Source of the DNA: Planctomycetota bacterium
GTDB taxonomy: Bacteria > Planctomycetota > Phycisphaerae > WQYP01
Direction of reading: 5' to 3'
DNA: 35,565 bases
NCBI GenBank assembly: GCA_021819825.1
Contig: JAKAEZ010000026.1
Coordinates: forward strand, 1 to 35,565
Shown: in pieces, positions 8,001 to 14,427 of the stretch
Layout of the letters: each line of letters starts with the position of its first letter
Position numbering within the stretch: the first letter of the stretch is position 1
The notes under the pieces: generated by a model
Database searches by the model: none
Told to the model about the DNA's origin: nothing
What the model saw: only the letters and a program-made list of their open reading frames with translations
Made by a program: the position numbers and the translations under genes

Positions 8001-9161
8001 GGAGCCGCCGACACCCCCCGCGGCACCGATGATTGTGCCGCTGTTGGCTAGCGTGAAACCTCTGCCCGATACGCCAATACCTCCAACACCGGCTGTAGCG
8101 GCAGCGCCGCCAGTGATGGTGCCATGGTTTATTAGCGTGAACCCGCTACCTGAAACACCGGTGCCACCGGCACCGGGAATGCCACCGCCGCCGCCGCCGC
8201 CGGAAACTACGCCGAAATTCGTAAGCGTAAAATTGCTGCCAACAACTCCGCCACCGCCACCACCGCCGCCGCCGCCACCAAGATAGCCGCCATTTCCGCC
8301 AGCACCGCCAGTGATCGTCAAGGTAGAGTTATTGGTAATTGCTATCGCTGTTGCACCGGTAAATATACCCGCACCGCCGCCCCCACCCCCGCCCCCTGAG
8401 TAATAAACGGGCGATCCCGTGAGGGTAATGGTGGAGTTTTCTGCAAATTTTGCGACGGATACGTCTAACTTTAGGGTGCCGGGCGTGGGGTTTGGGCCGG
8501 CGGTTATCGGTGAGGTGGTGGGTATGGTACCGATCCCAACGACCCCGTGATATCCCCCATTACCCCCATTACCCCCATCGCCGCCCGTAATGTTAAAAAC
8601 TGGGGTGTACGTGCCCGCCGAGATACCGCTGACTGCGGCACTTCCGCCACCGCCACCACCGCCGCCACCACCGGGACCACCCAACGCGTTGGAGGGGAGA
8701 CTCGCGCCGCCACCGCCGCCACCGCCAAGACCGTGCGTGGTTGAGCCGCCACCCACACCACCGTCGGCCGAACCAGAATTAGTTCCATTGGCATAACCAC
8801 CAGCGCCACCACCGCCCGACGCGACTCCGCCGAGTGCGCCCGTTCCACTAAACGTGCCACCGCCCCCGCCGCTGGAGTTTGCCCCTTCGCCCGCAGTCCC
8901 TGCGGCGTTGTAGCCGCCGTTTCCGCCAGCGTTGGCGTAGCTGCCCGAGCCTGTGCCCGTCCCACCTGCACCACCCGTACCGACTACACCCCCCGTCGAA
9001 TAGGTACCGTTCTGACCTGCGCCACCGGCAGCGCCAGTGGTCGCATGTGCCGCACTCGGCGGAATTGAAAGCCAGCCGGCTACCGCTAACGCGGCCATGA
9101 TCATGGCCCGCCGGCCGCCGAGCGTAGTTTTTGTGATGCCTTTTCTTTGCCCGCTCAACAT
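5040..9161 (-). CDS. Autotransporter with glycine-rich passenger and C-terminal beta-barrel
   Basis: A 1373-residue secreted surface protein of the type V (autotransporter) class. An extended signal peptide with a basic start, a hydrophobic stretch and AHA before the likely cut at residue 40 comes first. About 550 residues of glycine-rich passenger follow, with runs of up to ten glycines and ten repeats of the form FTLTNNGTISGG. A less glycine-rich beta-helix-like stretch comes next, then an alanine/glutamine-rich linker containing YLNELTPQAYYDLP. The barrel is about residues 1098-1373 and ends with VAVSF, the terminal phenylalanine typical of outer-membrane barrels. No protease or lipase motif was seen. 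A role in adhesion or surface coating is an inference. The TTG-free ATG start has AGGGGG upstream. The poly-glycine segments make assembly errors possible. Confidence 0.8.
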   Translation of the reverse strand: MLSGQRKGITKTTLGGRRAMIMAALAVAGWLSIPPSAAHATTGAAGGAGQNGTYSTGGVVGTGGAGGTGTGSGSYANAGGNGGYNAAGTAGEGANSSGGGGGTFSGTGALGGVASGGGGAGGYANGTNSGSADGGVGGGSTTHGLGGGGGGGASLPSNALGGPGGGGGGGGGGSAAVSGISAGTYTPVFNITGGDGGNGGNGGYHGVVGIGTIPTTSPITAGPNPTPGTLKLDVSVAKFAENSTITLTGSPVYYSGGGGGGGGAGIFTGATAIAITNNSTLTITGGAGGNGGYLGGGGGGGGGGGVVGSNFTLTNFGVVSGGGGGGGIPGAGGTGVSGSGFTLINHGTITGGAAATAGVGGIGVSGRGFTLANSGTIIGAAGGVGGSGGNGGNGGTGAHSTGSSIVTNDGTISGGTGGSGTIGVSTGGYGGNGGTGAYWSSSAMITNNGVISGGAGGTSGTIAGSGGSGIQGMRFTLTNNNEITGGAKGIGGGGQLGGNGGAGVMATGFALNNNGKIAGGTGGSSGFGGAGVSGGGFTLTNNGTISGNTGYGGGGDGVEGFLTGGFTLFNSGIITGGSGVTGNGGRGVVCSIGEATITNAGSISGGLSGGSTTNYADAIDLFGGGNTLTLESGYSFTGNVVSTRGTTAGDSLELGGTSSAAFDVSNVDASISGSYTGTPQYVGFANLSVVGTATWTVTGTNNSGLGWDLNGGTLAISSASTLGSSAVTLDGGTLDYTGTAAVAVSNAVVNTGAVSILENSGTGTETLTGSITNATAGNILAFSGGTFNLNEAGSGAGTFEIGDAPSTVIVSNANAFGSGAIIVNSGSTLETSSALAGSGSVLAITGSSYTQNSGSTLKLLATGNGVNDSIQLGSGTASLNGELNLIFSGFTPAAGQHYTVIGTTGTVSGTFSSLVLTGAPSLLKGTANYIAGTGEVIDLSNLAYFANLASFTPNQASVATYLNNNAVSSSTPGTIQNAMVALSSMSQQQQANYLNELTPQAYYDLPQQSIQNNTFMAQQVFNQVQNAFDSGGFNTSGLTMLKTNDQDPFAVSMDAALASAQQQAQNSVAYMDNSPQLVGMPGVGPIVPSQESPLSNLSGFVLGTITVDQLQQNNTPTQHFTTGSVMTGLDYRLNRNLVIGGLFNWGYTGGTMDNVGSRQRSSSYTPGVFVGYKQGGFYADGLMSYTYNSYQINRSVNMPGSSSIATGEPDSNEYDANALVGYYLPLARGFQAGPAAGVGFTQINMSGFHETGSPFDLTVAKQHADSLRSLLGMQALYSFAPENNPLPISINFNAFWQHEFLDSSRDINAGFTQLGGGNFIYNTAGPSRDSALLGLGASGYINQQISLFVNYETQVGDHRQFAQTVMAGVAVSF
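7340..8345 (-). repeat. Coding repeats of the autotransporter passenger
   Basis: Ten imperfect repeats of roughly 25-35 residues each share a core like FTLTNNGTISGG followed by a glycine-rich spacer. Variants include FTLTNFGVVSGG, FTLINHGTITGG, FTLANSGTII, MITNNGVISGG, FALNNNGKIAGG and ATITNAGSISGG. In autotransporters such cores usually form successive rungs of a beta-helix. Unit length varies with the glycine spacer. Confidence 0.7.
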
Positions 9162-9250
9162 CTGCTAACCCCCTGAACTATTAAAATAATTATGCTTCAG
9201 CCCATGGCGGGCCATCTCATTCTGATCCCCCAACGAACATCTCGGTGTCT

Positions 9251-9262
9251 GCAGTATACTGC
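9251..9262. promoter_or_regulatory. Perfect 12-bp palindrome at the autotransporter's possible -10 box
   Basis: GCAGTATACTGC is a perfect palindrome about 90 bases upstream of the autotransporter start. Its centre reads TATACT on the minus strand, a good -10 hexamer, although no good -35 box sits 16-18 bases upstream. A dimeric regulator bound here would cover the -10 region. Operator function is inferred. Confidence 0.35.
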
Positions 9263-9321
9263 CAACGCAAAAAAATACTAGAAAATTTTGTGTAATGACC
9301 AGGATTGTCATGGGACTACTT

Positions 9322-9342
9322 GGGTTACGGGTTAAAGGTTCT
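9322..9342. repeat. Three-copy heptamer array (GGGTTAC type)
   Basis: GGGTTAC, GGGTTAA and AGGTTCT run consecutively, with GGTT at 9323, 9330 and 9337. It is the reverse-complement type of the array at 4988-5008 on the other side of the autotransporter gene, so related arrays flank that gene in opposite orientation. Confidence 0.65.
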
Positions 9343-9448
9343 AGTGTCAGTATTGGCTGTATTAGAAGTAATTGCAGTACATGCAGTAGATACATTGGCC
9401 GGACCCGCCAAGCAAAATAACAGCGTAGCGCTTCTGTAGAATGCCATA

Positions 9449-9476
9449 TTCCTTATTCCAAGTTCCAGGTTCCTCG
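9449..9476. repeat. Four-copy heptamer array (TTCC type)
   Basis: TTCCTTA, TTCCAAG, TTCCAGG and TTCCTCG are four consecutive units with TTCC at 9449, 9456, 9463 and 9470. The period is exact while the last three bases of each unit vary. The unit sequence differs from the other arrays but the 7-base period is the same. Confidence 0.7.
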
Positions 9477-9602
9477 ACGCATCATGATCCGCCATAAATT
9501 CACGCTGCCTGCCACATTGTTGGAAAATCATACTGAAAAAACCGGCAAGCAACCATCACTACTTTGCCGGGCGCATACAGCGCTTCCACAACGGAGGCCG
9601 TG

Positions 9603-9638
9603 AAAAACAAAAAAACCGCCGGGGATTCCGGCGGTTTT
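9603..9638 (-). terminator. Intrinsic terminator of the ribosomal gene block
   Basis: AAAACCGCCGG at 9612-9622 and its exact complement at 9628-9638 form an 11-bp stem with a five-base loop. On the minus strand it is followed by a run of T (9611-9603, broken by one G). It lies about 30 bases after the rplQ stop and ends the block that begins at rpsJ. Confidence 0.9.
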
Positions 9639-9669
9639 CCTTAGCTGTATATATATGTGGTTTGGAATA

Positions 9670-10122
9670 TCAGGTGGCCGCTGCGGCAGTGGGCCGGGCG
9701 GAGGAGCGGGTTTTGGTCTTGGCGATGTCCACGAGTTGAACTACGGCGATGTCGCCGGCATCGCCAATTCGCCATTTGGCGGTTTTGATAATGCGGGTGT
9801 AGCCGCCGTGACGGTCGGCATACACGGGCGCAATATCTTTGAAGAGCTTTTGGACAACGCTGTCATCCAAAAGCATATCGGTATCCTTGGGATCGGCCAT
9901 GAGGCGATCACGCAGGCGGGAAATCACCAGCCGGCGTGCGGCCAGGGTGTTTTTCTTGGCCAGCGTAATGATCGGCTCAATAAAGCGGACCAATTCCTTG
10001 GCCTTGGGCAAGGTGGTTTCAACCTGTCCATGCTCAAACAGGGATTGAGCCAGATTGCGCAACATGGCTTTGCGGTGGGCCGCGGTACGGGAAAGTCTTC
10101 GTCCAACAACACGGTGACGCAT
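9670..10122 (-). CDS. rplQ: Ribosomal protein L17
   Basis: bL17 of the large subunit, last gene of the ribosomal block. [28 protein letters not shown] is split here only by my quoting limit: the first half, [18 protein letters not shown], is the diagnostic N-terminus. [24 protein letters not shown] continues the family pattern. The open frame extends upstream to 10176, but ATG 10122 has GAGG eight bases before it and matches the family start. The 150 residues exceed the E. coli protein (127) by a short Thr/Ala-rich tail. The gene follows rpoA as in most bacteria, and the terminator follows directly. Confidence 0.95.
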   Translation of the reverse strand: MRHRVVGRRLSRTAAHRKAMLRNLAQSLFEHGQVETTLPKAKELVRFIEPIITLAKKNTLAARRLVISRLRDRLMADPKDTDMLLDDSVVQKLFKDIAPVYADRHGGYTRIIKTAKWRIGDAGDIAVVQLVDIAKTKTRSSARPTAAAAT

Positions 10123-10194
10123 GGGGATATCCTCAGGTATAAGGCGGCTGAAAAAGATCAGGCCGCGAATTAACAAACAAAATCAACCGGCAGT

Positions 10195-11232
10195 TCAAGA
10201 GGCCTTTTCAGCGGCCGCTTGAGTCTCCGGCACCTCTTCTTCCTCATCGGGCACCTGCATGCCCAGCGAGAAGCCCATTTCCTGGAGCTTGCGTTTGATT
10301 TCCCGCAGGCTGGTTTTGCCAAAACTGCGAACCTTCATCAATTCGCCTTCCGTCAGGCGTACCAGGTCTCCGATGGTGTGAATTTTTGCCGATTCCAGAC
10401 AGTTGCTGGCGCGGACGGACAATTCCATCATGGACAGCGGCTGATCGAGCTTGCCCTTGAGTTCGTCATTAAGTTCAACCGGCGTGGTAGGCTCATCGAC
10501 TTCCATCGGAGCGTCAACTTCGTCACCCAAGTCCAGATGAAGTAAGAACGCATTGAGATGCTTGCGGAGAATCTTGGCGGCTTCCACCAGCGCCAATTCC
10601 GGCGAAATAGTTCCGTTGGTCCAGATTTCCAGAAGCAGACGGTCGTAATTGGTTTTCTGGCCCACACGGGTATCTTCGGTTTTATAACGCACGCGGGTAA
10701 CCGGCGAATAAATTGAATCAATCGGAATCACGCCGATAATCTGTTCTTCCGGCGTATTTTCCGAAGCGGTGACAAATCCCCGGCCTTTGCGGATTTCCAG
10801 CTCCATATCAAAAGTCGTATCGGCACTGAGTGTGGCCAACACCAGGTCTTTGTTATGAACCGTCAAGGCCGGATCGCCCTTTAGATCACCGGCGGTCACG
10901 GTGCCGGGGCCTTTTTTCTGCACGCTTAAGGTTTTGGGAATATCCCCTTCCAGTGATACGACCAGGCCTTTGACGTTGAGAATAATATCGGTGACGTCTT
11001 CCACCACACCGGGAAGTTGGGCAAATTCATGTTCCGCTCCGGCGATGCGCACGGAAACCGCGGCGGCACCTTCCAGCGAGCTAAGCAAAATACGCCGCAG
11101 GGAATTACCAACGGTGGTTCCGAAACCGCGTTCAAACGGCTCAACCACGAATTTTCCGTAGGTATTTGAGACAATGGAATTATCAATTTCAACTTTGGTC
11201 GGGAGTTCCAGACCACGCCAACGCATACGCAT
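10195..11232 (-). CDS. rpoA: DNA-directed RNA polymerase alpha subunit
   Basis: The alpha subunit dimerises to nucleate RNA polymerase assembly and contacts UP elements and activators through its C-terminal domain. The 345 residues hold the assembly domain first, with FERGFGTTVGNSLRRILLSS at about 33-52. After a linker with PTTPVELNDELKG comes the C-terminal domain with LSVRASNCLESAKIHTIGDL and the helix-hairpin-helix stretch ending FGKTSLREIKRKLQEMGFSLG. The N-terminus MRMRWRGLELP is of the style I associate with Planctomycetota. The start has AGGAG seven bases upstream. The 205-bp gap before it, where rpsD usually sits, has no gene. Confidence 0.97.
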   Translation of the reverse strand: MRMRWRGLELPTKVEIDNSIVSNTYGKFVVEPFERGFGTTVGNSLRRILLSSLEGAAAVSVRIAGAEHEFAQLPGVVEDVTDIILNVKGLVVSLEGDIPKTLSVQKKGPGTVTAGDLKGDPALTVHNKDLVLATLSADTTFDMELEIRKGRGFVTASENTPEEQIIGVIPIDSIYSPVTRVRYKTEDTRVGQKTNYDRLLLEIWTNGTISPELALVEAAKILRKHLNAFLLHLDLGDEVDAPMEVDEPTTPVELNDELKGKLDQPLSMMELSVRASNCLESAKIHTIGDLVRLTEGELMKVRSFGKTSLREIKRKLQEMGFSLGMQVPDEEEEVPETQAAAEKAS

Positions 11233-11318
11233 AAAAAATCTCCTAACTGACTATTCCGCAGGATTATCGCCACAAGGCATCTGTCACAACGGAATCAATG
11301 AACCATTCAAAATTATAG

Positions 11319-11367
11319 CCGCCGCGGAAAGCCGCCACATCGGATTGGCACCGCCGCGGAAAGCCGC
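11319..11367. repeat. Direct repeat of 17 bp with internal hairpins between rpsK and rpoA
   Basis: CCGCCGCGGAAAGCCGC occurs at 11319-11335 and again exactly at 11351-11367, 32 bases apart. Each copy contains GCGG-AAAG-CCGC, a four-base-pair hairpin with a four-base loop. A degenerate second element (ATCGGATT, then ATCGGATAA) follows each copy. It sits in the 205-bp spacer where rpsD is found in many bacteria. Function is unknown. Confidence 0.6.
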
Positions 11368-11437
11368 AACCACCTGCAAGCAAATCGGATAATCCGCCGG
11401 GCGCGGCCAAGGCCATCACGTGCTGACGCAACTGATA

Positions 11438-11818
11438 TCAGACGCGCCGCTTTTTCGGCGGACGACAACCATTGTGCGGCAGCGGTGTGTTGTCCTCAAT
11501 GGAGGTAATTTTCAAACCACTGTTCTGCAAAGCGGTGATGGCCGATTCACGGCCGGACCCCGGCCCTTTAACCCGCACTTCAATTTCCTGCACGCCAAAC
11601 TTTTTGGCTTTCGTAGCACAATTTTCCGCAGCGCGGGTGGCGGCGAACGGGGTGCTTTTGCGGGCACCCTTGAAGCCAACGGTTCCGGCGGAATCCCATG
11701 CCAGCGTTTCGCCATTCACATCCGTGATGGTCACTTGTGTATTGTTAAAGCTGGCTTTCACGTGGGCAATTCCGCGGCCCACATTCTTGCGTACTTTTTT
11801 CTTACCCGTTTTTGCCAT
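11438..11818 (-). CDS. rpsK: Ribosomal protein S11
   Basis: uS11 of the 30S platform, which contacts 16S rRNA near the mRNA exit site. The 126 residues fit the family (E. coli 129). [33 protein letters not shown] and a C-terminal [18 protein letters not shown] are diagnostic. It follows rpsM and precedes rpoA, with rpsD missing between rpsK and rpoA. Confidence 0.97.
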   Translation of the reverse strand: MAKTGKKKVRKNVGRGIAHVKASFNNTQVTITDVNGETLAWDSAGTVGFKGARKSTPFAATRAAENCATKAKKFGVQEIEVRVKGPGSGRESAITALQNSGLKITSIEDNTPLPHNGCRPPKKRRV

Positions 11819-11888
11819 GTTATAACCTCAATGATTGAAAAATTTCGCTGAACATGCGCCGCACCCGCCGCGCCATGTCCGGCGGATA

Positions 11889-12275
11889 TTAGCCGTGGAG
11901 TTCCTTCACGCCCTTCTTGCCGGCGACAGTCTTGCGCGGTCCTTTGCGGGTCCGTGCGTTGGAGCGTGTCCGTTGGCCGCGGGTGGGCAGGCTGCGCCGA
12001 TGGCGCGACCCGCGATAGCACTGCACATCTTTGAGCCGGGCGATGTTCTGCTGCACCTGCCGCCGCAGAGACCCTTCCACGACAAAGCTGCGGTCAATAA
12101 TATTGCTGATGCGTGCGACTTCATCTTCAGTAAGCTCTTTGGCCCGCTTCTGGGGATCAATATTGGCTTCCTTAAGAATACCCAAGGCATTGACCGGTCC
12201 AATGCCATATACATATCGCAGGCTGATGCGAACTGGCTTGTCCAGCGGAATATCCACACCGGAAATACGGGGCAT
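11889..12275 (-). CDS. rpsM: Ribosomal protein S13
   Basis: uS13 in the 30S head, which contacts the P-site tRNA and forms intersubunit bridges with L5 and 23S r[22 protein letters not shown] opens the protein. [20 protein letters not shown] and [15 protein letters not shown] are the classic C-terminal, tRNA-facing motifs. The 128 residues are slightly longer than the E. coli protein (118). An upstream-extended frame reading is out of phase and is not real. Confidence 0.97.
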   Translation of the reverse strand: MPRISGVDIPLDKPVRISLRYVYGIGPVNALGILKEANIDPQKRAKELTEDEVARISNIIDRSFVVEGSLRRQVQQNIARLKDVQCYRGSRHRRSLPTRGQRTRSNARTRKGPRKTVAGKKGVKELHG

Positions 12276-12382
12276 ACAAACTCCTCAACAGGCTTTCTGG
12301 TTTCTGACACAGGCGAACTTCAGAATCCGCAAAAGGCCGGAGCCGGGCGGAGGTTCTGACATAACCTGCTGAACATGCAAAC

Positions 12383-12499
12383 TTAACCCTGGCGCTGCTT
12401 ATGCCGCGGGTCAGCCTTACAAATTACGCGCAACACGCCATTTCGGCGTACCACAACGCAATGTTCACAAATTCTCTTAACGCTAGATCGCACTTTCAT
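12383..12499 (-). CDS. rpmJ: Ribosomal protein L36 (zinc-binding type)
   Basis: A 38-residue bL36, found by translating the gap between infA and rpsM. It reads [14 protein letters not shown], then [22 protein letters not shown]11, C14, C27 and H33 match the CCCH zinc ligands of the zinc-containing form. GGAG sits six bases before the ATG. Position between infA and rpsM is the usual one. A likely promoter lies about 60-90 bases upstream. Confidence 0.95.
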   Translation of the reverse strand: MKVRSSVKRICEHCVVVRRNGVLRVICKADPRHKQRQG

Positions 12500-12558
12500 C
12501 GCGTGCTCCAAACTCGCTTCCACCCGGTGGAACTCTCCAGCCGAGGGGCAAACTCTTT

Positions 12559-12586
12559 ACTATACCAAAAATCTTAAATTAATCCA
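12559..12586 (-). promoter_or_regulatory. Probable internal promoter for rpmJ-rpsM-rpsK-rpoA-rplQ
   Basis: On the minus strand TATAGT (12564-12559) is preceded by TGG, giving an extended -10 box. TGGATT lies 16 bases further upstream (12586-12581) as a weak -35. The surrounding DNA is A/T-rich within a G/C-rich gap. Transcription would start about 53 bases before rpmJ and give the alpha-operon genes their own supply. Confidence 0.45.
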
Positions 12587-12613
12587 GTGCTCTCACGATA
12601 TTAATCGTCCCGG

Positions 12614-12640
12614 GGGGCGGCCCCATTTTGGGCAGGCCCC
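12614..12640 (-). other. GC-rich inverted repeat after infA
   Basis: GGGGC at 12614-12618 pairs with GCCCC at 12636-12640, and an inner CCC/GGG pair flanks ATTTT. It lies between the infA stop and the probable rpmJ promoter. No T run follows, so it is at most a weak or factor-dependent attenuator. Confidence 0.3.
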
Positions 12641-12690
12641 GCGAATCCCCGCAATCGCCCGGCTAAGCCTGGGGCACTATGGGAAACGGG

Positions 12691-12906
12691 TCAATTCCGC
12701 GTAATAATCCGCCCCCGATTCAAATCATAGGGCGACATTTCAACCGTGACTTTATCCCCGGGGAGAATTCGGATGTAATTCACCCGCATTTTCCCGGATA
12801 TGTGCGCCAGAAGCACATGTCCGTTTTCGAGCTTTACGCGAAACATCGCGTTCGGCAGGGCCTCTGTTACCAAGGCCTCCAAGCGTATGGCGTCTTCCTT
12901 TGGCAT
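12691..12906 (-). CDS. infA: Translation initiation factor IF-1
   Basis: IF-1 binds the 30S A site during initiation. The 71-residue product has the OB-fold pattern [34 protein letters not shown] and [20 protein letters not shown]. The frame continues to a TTG at 12918, but ATG 12906 has GAGG six bases upstream and gives the normal protein length (E. coli 72). It follows map in the block. Confidence 0.96.
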   Translation of the reverse strand: MPKEDAIRLEALVTEALPNAMFRVKLENGHVLLAHISGKMRVNYIRILPGDKVTVEMSPYDLNRGRIITRN

Positions 12907-12939
12907 TCGTTTCCTCAATAAACCTTATAGTGTCGTCGA

Positions 12940-13722
12940 TTAATTCCCATCTGTCAAGACTTCACAGCCGCCGGGTGTCACGGCCAGGGTATGTTCAACA
13001 TGCGCCGCCGGGCTGGAATCCTTACTGATGACCGTCCAACCATCATCAAGAACCACCACTTTTTCGCTGCCCGCAATGACCATGGGTTCTACCGCCAGAA
13101 CCATGCCAACCTGGAGATAAAAATCGCTATGCCGCTCAAATTCCCGGGATGTAAAATTCGGCACTTTGGGATCTTCGTGCATTCGTCGGCCAATACCATG
13201 CCCGACAAATTCCCGCACACAGGAAAAACCATGAGATTCCACATGGGCCTGCATCTTCCGGGCCACCGCCGACCAGGGGAGGCCGGGGCGAATGGAATCG
13301 ATGGCAAGTTGCAGCGTCTCTTCGGCCACGCGGATGAGCTTTAGATTCTCCGGTGTTGGACTGCCCACACCAACGGTAATCGCGGAATCTCCGCACCACC
13401 CATTGAGACGAATTCCGCAATCCACACTCACGACATCTCCGTCCGCCAAAGCCCGCGGACCCGGAATGCCATGCACCACTTCTTCATTAACGCTGATGCA
13501 GGTGTTGCCGGGAAAACCCTTCCCCGGTTCATACGTGGGATAATACTTAAAAAGCCCTTCCGCCCCCATAGCGGTGAATGTTTCATACGCGATCTGGTCA
13601 ATTTCCCGCGTGGTTATGCCGGGACGTATCGCTTCTCTGCAGCGCAAAAGGGTTTGCCGCACCACGCGGCCGGCCGCCCGCATCTGGTCGATTTCACTTC
13701 GGGATTTTAATGTTATTTTCAT
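12940..13722 (-). CDS. map: Methionine aminopeptidase, type I
   Basis: It removes the initiator methionine from nascent proteins, using two divalent metal ions. The 260 residues align with the E. coli enzyme (264). All five metal ligands are present: D101 and D112 in VSVDCGIRLNGWCGDS, H175 in FVGHGIGRRMHEDP, E212 in LAVEPMV and E243 in AHVEHTLAVT. H84 of VVHGIPG is the substrate-side histidine. I chose ATG 13722, where the family sequence begins, over an ATG ten codons upstream. It sits between adk and infA as in many bacteria. Confidence 0.96.
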   Translation of the reverse strand: MKITLKSRSEIDQMRAAGRVVRQTLLRCREAIRPGITTREIDQIAYETFTAMGAEGLFKYYPTYEPGKGFPGNTCISVNEEVVHGIPGPRALADGDVVSVDCGIRLNGWCGDSAITVGVGSPTPENLKLIRVAEETLQLAIDSIRPGLPWSAVARKMQAHVESHGFSCVREFVGHGIGRRMHEDPKVPNFTSREFERHSDFYLQVGMVLAVEPMVIAGSEKVVVLDDGWTVISKDSSPAAHVEHTLAVTPGGCEVLTDGN

Positions 13723-13770
13723 GGCTGATTTCTCGTGGAGGCCAAAAGGCACTCCATCATATTATATTTT

Positions 13771-14427
13771 TTACCGCTTTTTTCCGGCATGGCCGCGAAT
13801 CAGTTCCACCACCGCGGCGGTGACATCATTGGGTGCGCCGGCGGCATCAAGCGTTACAAGAATTCCGCGCTTCTGGTAAAAATCAACCAGCGGCTCGACA
13901 CTAAGCCGATACGTCTTGATTCTTTCCCGCACCACTTCAGGCTGATCATCCGGGCGGGTTACCAGGGCTTGGCCATCCTGATCGCACAATCCGGGAACTT
14001 CAGGCGGCATGGTATCCAGATGGTAAACCGATCCACATACCGGACAAACGCGACGACCTTCAAAGCGGCGACTTAGCACATTTTCATCGAGAACAAAATT
14101 AACCACCAGATCCAGCGGCTTGTGAATGGAATCCAAAAACCCGGCCAAATCCGCGGCTTGCACCAAGGTACGGGGAAAGCCATCCAGGACAAATCCGCCA
14201 TGAATCCGGGCCACTCGGTCTTCCATGACACGAATCATCAGATCATCAGGCACAAGTTTGCCGTGATCAATAAAATCCCGAATTTTAAGTCCCAAGGGCG
14301 TGCCCGCGGATTTTTCCGAGCGGAGAATATCCCCGCTGGACAAATGGGCTATTTTCATTCGATGCGCAATTCGAATGGCTTGCGTGCCCTTGCCCGCCCC
14401 AGGGGGTCCCAGCAAGGCCAGTCTCAT
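13771..14427 (-). CDS. adk: Adenylate kinase (zinc-type LID)
   Basis: It catalyses AMP + ATP to 2 ADP. LLGPPGAGKGTQ at residues 5-16 is the P-loop. LSSGDILR and FVLDGFPRT are the AMP-binding and switch motifs. The LID domain has CPVCGSVYHL followed by GLCDQDG, so the probable zinc ligands are three cysteines and one aspartate. The 218 residues are the usual long form. Its ATG overlaps the secY stop as ATGA, so it is likely translationally coupled to secY. Confidence 0.97.
   Translation of the reverse strand: MRLALLGPPGAGKGTQAIRIAHRMKIAHLSSGDILRSEKSAGTPLGLKIRDFIDHGKLVPDDLMIRVMEDRVARIHGGFVLDGFPRTLVQAADLAGFLDSIHKPLDLVVNFVLDENVLSRRFEGRRVCPVCGSVYHLDTMPPEVPGLCDQDGQALVTRPDDQPEVVRERIKTYRLSVEPLVDFYQKRGILVTLDAAGAPNDVTAAVVELIRGHAGKKR

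Larger units (their letters stand above)
9162..9669. other. Autotransporter-rplQ intergenic region (508 bp)
   Basis: I see no convincing gene. It contains the palindrome and possible promoter of the autotransporter (about 9251), a three-copy heptamer array (9322-9342), a four-copy heptamer array (9449-9476) and the terminator of the ribosomal block (9603-9638). Two short minus-strand open frames here have no ribosome binding site or recognisable protein and were left out. Confidence 0.65.

Noticed and set aside
7519..8286. Proline-rich plus-strand open frames opposite the autotransporter passenger
   Set aside because: They are the complement of glycine codons (GGN read as CCN) and have no ribosome binding sites; they follow from the passenger's composition.
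9165..9552. Two short minus-strand frames upstream of the autotransporter
   Set aside because: No ribosome binding sites; they run across heptamer arrays and the palindrome, and the translations have no familiar pattern.
11233..11437. Hidden rpsD or small gene between rpsK and rpoA
   Set aside because: No frame long enough for S4 and no S4 motif on either strand.
12679..12921. Plus-strand frame opposite infA
   Set aside because: Fully antisense to a clear IF-1 gene; shadow frame.
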